Of a DNA stretch of 7,421 nt, positions 1 through 5,872 are shown one piece after another. The notes under the pieces are model-generated. The model was not told where the DNA came from. It saw only the letters and a list, made by a program, of their open reading frames with translations, and ran no database searches. The DNA comes from Betaproteobacteria bacterium (lineage in GTDB: Bacteria; Pseudomonadota; Gammaproteobacteria; Burkholderiales; SG8-41): contig JAIOOZ010000262.1 in assembly GCA_021414185.1 (NCBI GenBank), positions 1 through 7,421 on the forward strand, read 5' to 3'. Made by a program: the position numbers and the translations under genes. The first letter of the stretch is position 1. Each line of letters starts with the position of its first letter.

Positions 1-81
1 AGCCAGAACGCCCGCTGTGACTGCGAGTGCCAGGCTCATTGATCTGGCAATTGACGATGTCGTTGGTCTCAGGAAATCCAT
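1..81 (-). CDS. N-terminal fragment of an exported protein (possibly another Bug receptor)
   Basis: Only the first 27 codons lie in the window; the gene runs off the left edge. The ATG is at 79-81 (minus strand), with a purine-rich Shine-Dalgarno (GGAGAGAG, minus strand of 87-94) at a good distance, which supports this start. The peptide has arginines at 5 and 13 followed by a hydrophobic stretch, MSLALAVTAGVLA, which looks like a Sec signal peptide; the cleavage site is not yet reached. Bug/TctC receptor genes occur twice more on this strand in the window, so a further family member is a reasonable guess, but no mature residue is visible to confirm it. Confidence 0.6.
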   Translation of the reverse strand, partial: MDFLRPTTSSIARSMSLALAVTAGVLA

Positions 82-127
82 GTTTGCTCTCTCCGCCCTG
101 TCAGTTTTTTGACACGCCGGTCGTCAT

Positions 128-144
128 GTCACCGAGGCGGTGAC
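128..144. repeat. Short perfect palindrome upstream of the left-edge gene
   Basis: GTCACCG, a 3-nt spacer AGG, then CGGTGAC: a perfect 7-bp dyad about 47 bp upstream of the ATG at 81. It has no T-run after it on the minus strand, so it does not look like an intrinsic terminator. A regulator-binding site or a leader hairpin for the left-edge gene is possible. The rest of 82-197 shows no gene; it holds this dyad, the Shine-Dalgarno at 87-94 and a weaker palindrome around CTCGC/GCGAG (182-196). I could not pick a convincing -35/-10 pair. Confidence 0.4.
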
Positions 145-197
145 CTGCGCCGTTCGCTTGGGAGAGAGATTGCGCGAAGTCCTCGCGAATTGCGAGT

Positions 198-271
198 CAG
201 TGGTCCGATTCTAACATTCGCACCCCGTTTCAGCAGGCATTCCTGCGAATGTTAGAATCAAAGGACCACTG
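198..271. repeat. Long imperfect hairpin, unit 1 of a back-to-back pair
   Basis: The left arm (198-222) begins CAGTGGTCC and continues GATTCTAACATTCGCA. The right arm (244-271) is its reverse complement except for three extra bases, AAA (260-262), which form a bulge between the 9-bp and 16-bp stem parts. The loop is 21 nt (223-243). All 25 left-arm bases pair, which cannot be chance. It lies between the 3' end of the EamA fragment and the left-edge gene, with no protein-coding content. It could act as a transcriptional boundary or be a miniature mobile or REP-like element; I recognise no named family. Confidence 0.85.
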
Positions 272-285
272 GCAAATATAGGTTT

Positions 286-362
286 CTAGTGGAGTTTTGG
301 ATTTGACATTCGCCTGAGGACTCGCTGCCGGCGGGTCGCGAATGTCAAATCCACTCCACTAG
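286..362. repeat. Long imperfect hairpin, unit 2 of a back-to-back pair
   Basis: The left arm (286-313) begins CTAGTGGAGT and ends GGATTTGACATTCGC; the right arm (338-362) is its reverse complement. Three extra T bases on the left arm form a bulge at the same relative place as the AAA bulge in unit 1. The loop is 24 nt (314-337). The arms share the outer AGTGG and the inner ACATTCGC with unit 1 but differ in the bases between; aligned with their TTT, the 26-nt arm cores of the two units agree at 19 positions by my count. The outer CTAG on the right supplies the TAG stop codon of the EamA fragment (359-361). Confidence 0.85.
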
Positions 363-788
363 GAAGCGGGGTGTTTCCCGGCCGATCCGCGCCGCGATGC
401 GGTGAAAATGCCCGCCAGCACCAGCACGTAGCCGACCAGATGAAACAGCTCCGGCTTTTCGCCGAGCAGCAAGATCGCCATCACCGAGCCGAACACCGGC
501 ACCAGATGAAAGAACGGCGCGGCCCGGTTGGGCCCGATCAGTTCGATGCCGCGGTTGAAGAAAATGTAGGCCAGTGTCGAGGGAAAGATCACGACGAAGA
601 TCACTGTCGCCACCGTCAGCGTATCGACTATCAGCGTGCTGCCGGCGGAGACTTCCCACCACACCAGCGGCAGCAGCATCAGCGCGCCGAAGCCGGTGGT
701 GAATGCGATCAGCGACAGCGGATTGATCTTGGGGCGCTTCGGCATCAGGGCCGAGTACAGTCCGAACACGAACAGCGCGCCTGCGAAA
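359..788 (-). pseudogene. EamA/DMT-family transporter, C-terminal half only
   Basis: Reading the minus strand from about 787 to the TAG at 359-361 gives about 142 residues typical of the second EamA repeat of drug/metabolite transporters, which are inner-membrane permeases normally near 290-300 residues with ten helices. About five hydrophobic segments are visible: FAGALFVFGLYSALM, then one ending LLPLVWWEV, one around VIFVVIFPSTLAYIFF, one around PVFGSVMAILLLGE, and a last one, VGYVLVLAGIFTASR. The NRAAPFFHLVPVFG segment followed by LLLGE is characteristic of the repeat. The first half of the gene is absent: upstream, the sequence passes directly into a truncated Bug gene in another frame. 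Internal ATG codons such as the one at 767-769 could start a peptide, but half a permease is unlikely to work. Substrate unknown. Confidence 0.8.
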
Positions 789-1589
789 CTCGATATCGAA
801 TCCGGGCAGACCCGATTCCGCGACGGTCGGCACGTCGGGCAAACTGGGCGAGCGCTTGGGGCTGCCGATCGCGAGCACGCGCAGGCGGCCGGCGGTGACG
901 TGCGGCAGCGCTGAGGGCATCGTCACAAAGCTCATCTGCACTTCGCCCGCGATCAATGCCGTGAGTTGTCCCGCGGTTCCTTTGTACGGGACCTGCACGA
1001 TGTTGACGCCGGCCATCAGCTTCAAGAGTTCCGCGCCGAAATGCGCGGACGCGCCGGTGGTGCCCGAAGCGTAATTGAGCTTGCCCGGCTGCGTCTTCGC
1101 CAGATCGATCAGGTCCTTGACCGTCTTGACCGGCAGCGACGGATTGACCAGCAGCAGGCTGTGCGTAAGCGCAACGAGACTCACAGGCGCGAAATCCTTG
1201 AGCGGATCGTACGGCAGTTTGGCGTGCAGGCTGGGCAGTACCGTGTGACTGGTGTTGGACATCAGGATCGTATAGCCGTCGGGCGGCGCCTTCGCAGTCG
1301 TTTCAGTGGCTATGATGCCGCCGCCGGGCTTGTTGTCGAGCACGACGGTCTGGCCCATGTTCTCCGTCATCGATTTACCGAGCGTGCGCGACAGAATATC
1401 GGTGCTGCCGCCGGGCGCGGAAATCACGATCATGCGTATCGGTTTGTTCGGGTAAGGCTGCGCCTGCACGCTTGCTGCAAAAACAAGCCACAGAGGGCAC
1501 AGAGAACACAGAGAACACAGAGAAAAACCAACAGCAGGAATCAATCGCGTTGTTCGGGTTTGTTGTTCCTCTGTGACCTCTGTGACCAT
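789..1589 (-). pseudogene. Bug/TctC-type solute-binding receptor, truncated at C-terminus, repeat-derived N-terminus
   Basis: The mature part begins QPYPNKPIRMIV (codon 1458-1460) and follows the Bug family of periplasmic carboxylate receptors: an APGGSTDILSR loop, VVLDNKPGGG, PPDGYTILM, VNPSLPVKTVKDLI, YASGTTGASAHFGAELL, VPYKGTAGQLTALIAGEVQ and PTVAESGLPGFDIE. It stops matching after the codon at 789-791; the family normally continues about 75-80 residues more, but the DNA passes instead into an EamA gene in a different frame. Read through in the Bug frame it gives a meaningless tail to position 345. At the 5' end the only candidate starts, ATG at 1587-1589 or 1620-1622, lie in repeat DNA with no clear Shine-Dalgarno, and a CACAGAG repeat encodes SLCSLCSLCPLW in the hydrophobic region before the VQA cleavage motif. 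Almost certainly non-functional as a receptor. Confidence 0.85.
1488..1587. repeat. Palindromic CACAGAG 7-mer array
   Basis: Four CACAGAG copies start at 1489, 1498, 1507 and 1516, exactly 9 nt apart. Two inverted copies, CTCTGTG, start at 1569 and 1578, also 9 nt apart. The outer parts of the two blocks can pair, with about 45 nt of unrelated sequence between. On the minus strand the array overlaps the 5' end of the damaged Bug gene, and the 9-nt period keeps it in frame as repeated Ser-Leu-Cys. The strings resemble short intergenic repeats I know from many environmental bacterial genomes, but I cannot name a formal family. Confidence 0.85.
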
Positions 1590-1610
1590 GCTTTTTCTGC
1601 TTTTTATTTC

Positions 1611-1637
1611 ATCTGCGTTCATCTGCGTTTATCTGCG
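1611..1637. repeat. ATCTGCG (CGCAGAT) 7-mer direct repeat
   Basis: Three exact ATCTGCG copies at 1611-1617, 1621-1627 and 1631-1637 have a 10-nt period and TTC/TTT spacers. The array lies in the short gap between the stop of the upstream MmgE/PrpD gene (1649) and the CACAGAG element, and no inverted partner is visible nearby. One possible start codon for the damaged Bug gene (1620-1622, minus strand) falls inside it. Confidence 0.8.
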
Positions 1638-1648
1638 GCCAACAGGGT

Positions 1649-3025
1649 TCAAGCTTGCAACAGCGGACGCAATTTGCGCGCATCCGTGAGTTTCTCGATG
1701 TTCCAGATTGCATCACACAGTTTGCGTGCGCGTGTTTTGCCCAGCACCGGCGCCAGCAGGTCGTAGCTCTTGTCATCGACTTCCGCGCGCGACATCGGGC
1801 TGTCGCTGGTGCCGCGCACCGCCTTGGTATGCAGGCGCAGTTCGCGGCCGTTGCGCAGCTTTAATTCGACTATGCCCTGGCGGCTCGGCATCACGCGCGT
1901 GAGTTCGTCGTCGCCATAGAGCTCGATGCGGCTGCGCAGGTCGAGCACCTTTTTGTTCTGCATGCGTTTTTCGTCGTGCGACGACTTGAACGTGACGAAG
2001 CTGTCGATCAGCATTACCGCGCACATGTGCTGCATGCAGATGTCCGGCATATGGCGGTTGTTGACGGTATTGGCGCCCTGGTGCGAAACGCGCACCACCA
2101 GTTTTTTGACGTCGTCGGCCTTGATCTTGTGCTCGCGAATCAAGTCGAGCAGTGCGTCAAGCGGCGCCTGGATAGGCGAGCCCACCGACCAGCGCTTGAT
2201 ATTGGTGTTCATGATTTCGTACGTCTTGCCGAGCTCGTGCACCAGCACTTCAGGTTGCGGCGCGCGGCCGTATGCGACAAAGAAATTGCGCTCGCCGGCA
2301 AACACGTCTTCAACCGCCGAGAATCCATGCGCGACCATCGAGGCCGCTGCAGTGCCGTTGCGCGCGGGCATGCCGCCGAAATCGAACGCTTTTTCGATAT
2401 GTTCTTCGTCACGCATCCAGCACGACACGCCGGATGCCTGCTGCGAAGTATAGGAAAGCAGATGACGTACCTGGCGTGAATCGAATCCGCACAATGAGCC
2501 GGTTGCCGCCGCGGCGCCGAACATCGGGCCGAAGCTGTGCGTCGAGTGGCCGTCTTCGCGGAACTCGTAAGCGTTGAGCGACATATTGATGCGGCAGCCG
2601 ACGTCGTAACCCAGCGCAACCGCGCGCAGTATTGCCGTGCCGTTGCGCCGTTCGCGCTCGGCCATTGCCAGCGCCGCGGGCACGATTGCGCAGCCGGGAT
2701 GGCACAGCGAAGGCGCGTGCGAATCGTCGGTCTCGTCGGCGTGTCCGAGCATGCCGTTGGCGAGCGCTGCGTTAATTGCAGTGGTGACGTAGCGGCTGCC
2801 GATGACCGTCGCTTCTTTCACGCCGCCCAGGGTCTTGATGTAGGAAATTGCTTTTTTACCGGGCAGCAGGCGCGAACCCGACACCATCGCCGCGATGGTG
2901 TCGAGCACGTGGTGTTTGGTTTTCTCCGTGACGTCTTTGGGCAGCGGCTTCTTGGGCGCGGCGGCAATGTACGAGCTCAATTGCTGCATGACCGGCGAAA
3001 TTTGCGGAGCAGTTTTGGTTTTCAT
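1649..3025 (-). CDS. MmgE/PrpD-family protein, intact
   Basis: A 458-residue protein of the MmgE/PrpD superfamily (2-methylcitrate dehydratase, cis-aconitate decarboxylase and related cytosolic enzymes acting on small polycarboxylates), normal in length for the family. The N-terminal helical domain contains HHVLDTIAAMVSG (38-50) and the active-site region ANGMLGHADETDDSH (89-103), the family's usual helix ending in H..D..D. Next come VPAALAMAE and LGYDVGCRIN, then HSFGPMFGAAAATGSLCG, corresponding to the family's WH.TGT.G.FGAAAA motif. The start is set at MKTKTAPQI (ATG 3023-3025) because the frame can be extended upstream only into the neighbouring gene with non-family sequence; the Shine-Dalgarno is weak. 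It begins 20 nt after the stop of the upstream paralogue, so the two are probably co-transcribed behind the Bug gene. PrpD itself is not claimed: there is no prpB or prpC nearby and the true substrate is unknown. Confidence 0.88.
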   Translation of the reverse strand: MKTKTAPQISPVMQQLSSYIAAAPKKPLPKDVTEKTKHHVLDTIAAMVSGSRLLPGKKAISYIKTLGGVKEATVIGSRYVTTAINAALANGMLGHADETDDSHAPSLCHPGCAIVPAALAMAERERRNGTAILRAVALGYDVGCRINMSLNAYEFREDGHSTHSFGPMFGAAAATGSLCGFDSRQVRHLLSYTSQQASGVSCWMRDEEHIEKAFDFGGMPARNGTAAASMVAHGFSAVEDVFAGERNFFVAYGRAPQPEVLVHELGKTYEIMNTNIKRWSVGSPIQAPLDALLDLIREHKIKADDVKKLVVRVSHQGANTVNNRHMPDICMQHMCAVMLIDSFVTFKSSHDEKRMQNKKVLDLRSRIELYGDDELTRVMPSRQGIVELKLRNGRELRLHTKAVRGTSDSPMSRAEVDDKSYDLLAPVLGKTRARKLCDAIWNIEKLTDARKLRPLLQA

Positions 3026-3045
3026 GGGTATGCTCGATGTCGGAA

Positions 3046-4274
3046 TCAGGCGGCGGCAGCGGCGCGCGGAATCGCGCCGGCGTCCGGCAGCGTCGCGACC
3101 GACCAGCACAGCCGGATCAGTTCTTGGGTTTGGGAAGCGCCGATTATACCGTCAGTCAGACCGCGGAATTTGGCTTCGAGATCGGCGTCGCTCATCGGCC
3201 GCGCGAGCGTGCCGAGCGCGCTTTCGACGCGCTGGGTCAGGGTGCGGCCATCCTTCTTGCGTATGGTGACGCGCGCCTGGATGCGGCTCAACGCGGGATC
3301 GGGAGCAACCGTGACGCATTTACGCAGGGCAACCGCGCGCGCGTCGCGCACGGCAGTATTGCTGAACTGTGCTTCGCCCGCCGCGCCGAACACCAGCGCT
3401 GCGGCAGCGGCATGAAACACGCTGAACTTGCCTTCGAGTCCGGTTTGCGGATCGGTGATGGCGGTCAGCTCCATGACGATAGGGCATACAGTGAGTTCGA
3501 CGCCCGTAATCGCCTCGGGTTGCAGCCCATGCTGGTTGCGCAACTGGATGCAGCCGTCGATCACCGCGTGCACCACCAGCCCGCACGCGAACGGCTTGTA
3601 CATATTGGACATCAGTTCATAGCGCTTGCCGAACTCCGCGGTGATGATATCCGGATCGAATTTGGTGGACAGCACATGTCCCCAGCCGCGTGGCGCTTCG
3701 ATGCCGCGTTCGGAACTGGTGAAATTTTTCGACGCGAGGAAAGCGGCCGCGAGTCCGTCATGCGCTGCGTGCCCCGGATGCAGGCTTTTGCACATCGAGC
3801 CGAACATCGCGCGCAGCCCTGAAGATTGCGTTGCCGCGATGCCCAGCGCCCAGGTCATTTGCTGTTCGTTGAGGCCCAGTAATTTGCCGGCCGCGGCGGC
3901 GGCACCGAATACGCCCGCGCTGCCGGTGATGTGCCAGCCAGTGCGAGTATCGCCGGCAACACTGGTGCGCTCGGGTGGATGGCGCGCGCGTGCGTGTCGT
4001 CGAAATCCAGCACGTGCGAGCTGATGCCGTTGATCAGCGCCGCGTGCAGGATGTCGAGCCGTTCGCTGCGGCCGAAGATGCCTGCTTGCGAGGTGCCTGA
4101 AAATGGAACGACTGCCGCCAGCGCGTATTCGACGGTTGCGTGGTGCGAACTGCCGATCGCGCAGCCGGCCCAATTGAGCAGCGCGCGTGCTGCCTCGTGC
4201 TTTACCGCATCGGGAATATCAGCGTATTGCGAATCGACTATATAGCGCGCCAGCGTGCGCGTGACTTCCGTCAT
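3046..4274 (-). pseudogene. MmgE/PrpD-family protein broken by an internal deletion
   Basis: The start is ATG at 4272-4274, 6 nt after the Bug stop, with a GGAG Shine-Dalgarno inside the end of the Bug gene. The first frame gives a normal MmgE/PrpD N-terminus through NGISSHVLDFDDTH (82-95) and APVLPAILALAG (103-114), then turns to nonsense and stops near 3855. A second frame takes over near 3937 with TGWHITGSAGVFGAAAAAGK and runs as a good family C-terminus to the TGA at 3046-3048. In family members roughly 30-40 residues lie between these two motifs, and here they are missing, so this is a deletion of about 100 bp of non-multiple-of-three length, not a single-base slip. The junction lies in CCAGCCAGTG (3934-3943), a short CCAG direct repeat that would fit slippage. 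About 410 codons remain of the usual 450 or so. It differs clearly from the downstream copy, so this is an old paralogue pair and not a recent duplication. Confidence 0.87.
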
Positions 4275-4280
4275 GGCGGC

Positions 4281-5246
4281 TTACTCCGCCTGCACGTTCG
4301 CCGCTTTGATGGTGCGCGTCCACTTGTCGATGTCCGACTTGATCCGGGCCTGGAACTCGTCCGCGGTGCTGCCGATAGGATCGGCGCCCTGCGCGATCAG
4401 CGCGTCGTTCACGGCCTTGGTCTGCACGATTTTCCGCAGTTCGCCGTTAAGCCGGACGACGATGTCTTTCGGTGTGCCGGTCGGCGCCAGCATGCCGAAC
4501 CAGGTGCTGGCTTCGAAACCCGGCATGCCGGTCTCAGCGATGGTCGGCAGTTGCGGCGCTGCTGCGCTGCGCTTGGCGCTGCTGATGGCGAGCGCGCGCA
4601 AGCGGCCGGAATTGACGTAAGGAAGCACCGACAGGGTATTGGCGAACATCATCGAGACCTGGCCTGCGATGAGGTCGGTGACCGCGGGCGGCGTGCCCTT
4701 GTACGGTATGTGCACGATGTCGATCTTGGCCTGCATCTTGAACAATTCGGCCGCGAGATGCGGGCTGCCGCCATTGCCGGTGGACGCGTAGAGCAACTGG
4801 CCGGGCTTGGCCTTCGCCATCGCGATCAGGTCCTTGACGTTTTTTACCGGCAGCGAAGGATGCACTACCAGCACGAAAGGCGCGGAGGCGATGATGGAAA
4901 TCGGTTCGAGGTCCTTCTGCAGGTTGTAGCCGAGTTTGGTATACAGCGCCTGGCTGCTGGCGACCGACGCCGGTGTAAACAGCAGGGTATAGCCGTCGGG
5001 GACCGCGCGTGCGGCGAGCTCGGAGCCCAGATTACCCGATGCGCCGGCGCGGTTATCGACCACGAACTGCTGGCCGTAGGCCTCAGTAAGTCGCGGCGTA
5101 ATGGTGCGGCAAACGATGTCGGCACCGGAGCCGGGCGGGAAAGACACGATGACGCGCACGGGTTTGACCGGATAGTTTTGTGCGGCGGCGGCGCAAGCGA
5201 CCAGCGCACCGGCGGTGAGCGCGGAAATTCTGACGATGTTAAGCAT
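4281..5246 (-). CDS. Bug/TctC-type tripartite tricarboxylate transporter substrate-binding protein
   Basis: A 321-residue protein, the usual Bug length. A Sec signal peptide ends around residue 22 (ALVACAAAA before QNYPVKPVR). The two-lobed periplasmic binding protein then shows the family landmarks in order: IVSFPPGSGADI (33-44), VVDNRAGASGNLGSELAA (62-79), VPDGYTLLF (82-90), VHPSLPVKNVKDLI (128-141), YASTGNGGSPHLAAELFK (153-170), IPYKGTPPAVTDLIAGQ (180-196) and GMPGFEASTWFGMLAPTGTP near 240-260. These receptors bind carboxylates or amides and feed TctAB-type permeases; many are orphans, and no permease is visible here. The start at 5244-5246 has a strong AGGAGAT Shine-Dalgarno (5251-5257). 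It is the first gene of the minus-strand block and runs into the MmgE/PrpD gene with a 6-nt gap, so the ligand may be related to that enzyme's substrate (inference). Confidence 0.93.
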   Translation of the reverse strand: MLNIVRISALTAGALVACAAAAQNYPVKPVRVIVSFPPGSGADIVCRTITPRLTEAYGQQFVVDNRAGASGNLGSELAARAVPDGYTLLFTPASVASSQALYTKLGYNLQKDLEPISIIASAPFVLVVHPSLPVKNVKDLIAMAKAKPGQLLYASTGNGGSPHLAAELFKMQAKIDIVHIPYKGTPPAVTDLIAGQVSMMFANTLSVLPYVNSGRLRALAISSAKRSAAAPQLPTIAETGMPGFEASTWFGMLAPTGTPKDIVVRLNGELRKIVQTKAVNDALIAQGADPIGSTADEFQARIKSDIDKWTRTIKAANVQAE

Positions 5247-5250
5247 GGGG

Positions 5251-5257
5251 ATCTCCT
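5251..5257 (-). promoter_or_regulatory. Ribosome binding site of the intact Bug gene
   Basis: AGGAGAT on the minus strand ends 4 nt before the ATG and fixes the start. Further upstream, GATAAT (minus strand of 5267-5272) could be a -10 box, but no good -35 element sits at the right distance and the leader would be extremely short, so I do not annotate that promoter. Confidence 0.7.
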
Positions 5258-5288
5258 CGGCGCGTATTATCCGTCAACTCAGATTCGC

Positions 5289-5319
5289 TTGCTGATAGCC
5301 CGCCCGGATGCGTTAAAAT
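5289..5319 (+). promoter_or_regulatory. Candidate sigma70-type promoter of purE
   Basis: TTGCTG (5289-5294) and TAAAAT (5314-5319) are separated by 19 nt, slightly longer than ideal, in the gap between the divergent Bug and purE genes. The expected transcription start would fall near 5326, just before the purE Shine-Dalgarno GGGAG (5334-5338). No purine riboswitch or attenuator is apparent, as the leader would be too short for one. Confidence 0.4.
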
Positions 5320-5346
5320 AACTGCCTTCATTCGGGAGAAATCGCA

Positions 5347-5841
5347 GTGAATAAAATCACCGTAGGCATAGTGATGGGCAGCCAGAGCGACTGGGACGTC
5401 ATGGAGCAGGCCGCACGGCAACTGAAAGATTTCGGCGTTACATACGAGGCGCGCGCTCTGTCCGCGCATCGCACGCCCGACCTGCTGATCGAGTGGATGG
5501 CGGGCCTCGAGAAACAGGGCGCACAGTGCTTTATCGCCGGCGCCGGCGGCGCCGCACACCTCGCTGGAGTGGTGGCGTCGAAAACCACGTTGCCGGTGCT
5601 GGGCGTACCGATGCCGTCCAAATATTTGCAGGGCCTCGATTCGCTGCTGTCCATTGTGCAAATGCCCAAAGGCATCCCCGTCGCGACGTTCGCCATCGGC
5701 GAAGCGGGCGCTGCCAACGCGGGCTTATTTGCTGTGGCGATGCTGGCATTGAACGACGCCGCGCTGGCGAAAAAGCTGGCGGCGTTCCGCGCCAAGCAGG
5801 CAGCGGCGGTGCAGGCGGTCAAACTGCCCGAATTGTCCTGA
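5347..5841 (+). CDS. purE: N5-carboxyaminoimidazole ribonucleotide mutase, PurE class I
   Basis: A 164-residue cytosolic enzyme that moves the carboxyl group of N5-CAIR (made by PurK) to give CAIR in de novo purine synthesis. The fold is a single small Rossmann-like domain, normally an octamer. Visible signatures are GSQSDWDVM (11-19), SAHRTPD (39-45, with the conserved active-site histidine at 41), AGAGGAAHLAG (64-74), LPVLGVPMPS, and DSLLSIVQMPKGIPVATFAIGEAGAANAGL in the C-terminal half (named here only to locate it). The start is GTG at 5347 with GGGAG 8 nt upstream; no upstream in-frame start exists and the next ATG would cut into the conserved first strand. It is followed 31 nt later by purC. 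The motifs are those of class I enzymes, which need PurK, yet purK is not in this window. Confidence 0.97.
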   Translation: MNKITVGIVMGSQSDWDVMEQAARQLKDFGVTYEARALSAHRTPDLLIEWMAGLEKQGAQCFIAGAGGAAHLAGVVASKTTLPVLGVPMPSKYLQGLDSLLSIVQMPKGIPVATFAIGEAGAANAGLFAVAMLALNDAALAKKLAAFRAKQAAAVQAVKLPELS

Positions 5842-5872
5842 ACTTCATTTCTTCATTACCTTAAAGCACGCC

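Noticed and set aside
304..309. TTGACA as a -35 promoter box
   Set aside because: It belongs to the hairpin arm, is repeated in inverted form on the other arm, and has no -10 element at 16-18 nt.
345..1622. A single 425-codon minus-strand frame suggesting a long Bug fusion protein
   Set aside because: Past the codon at 789-791 the frame is an out-of-frame reading of the EamA gene and is rich in Arg/Ala/Asp nonsense; the true EamA frame is a different one.
1489..1637. CRISPR-like array of short direct repeats
   Set aside because: Repeat units are 7 nt with 2-3 nt spacers; CRISPR repeats and spacers are each far longer, and no cas gene is present.
3025..3109. Upstream start giving a 486-residue MmgE/PrpD protein
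   Set aside because: The extra 28 residues are Arg-rich non-family sequence overlapping the neighbouring gene's 3' end; MKTKTAPQI is the sensible start.
2537..3415. A 292-codon plus-strand open frame across the MmgE/PrpD junction
   Set aside because: Antisense to two genes with clear family matches; composition typical of a shadow frame.
4140..5321. A 393-codon plus-strand open frame
   Set aside because: It is antisense to the intact Bug gene and the start of the MmgE/PrpD gene, Arg/Gly/Asp-rich with no family motifs; an antisense shadow in GC-rich DNA.
5247..5346. Purine riboswitch or attenuator before purE
   Set aside because: The likely leader is about 20 nt and no aptamer-like fold or conserved core is visible.
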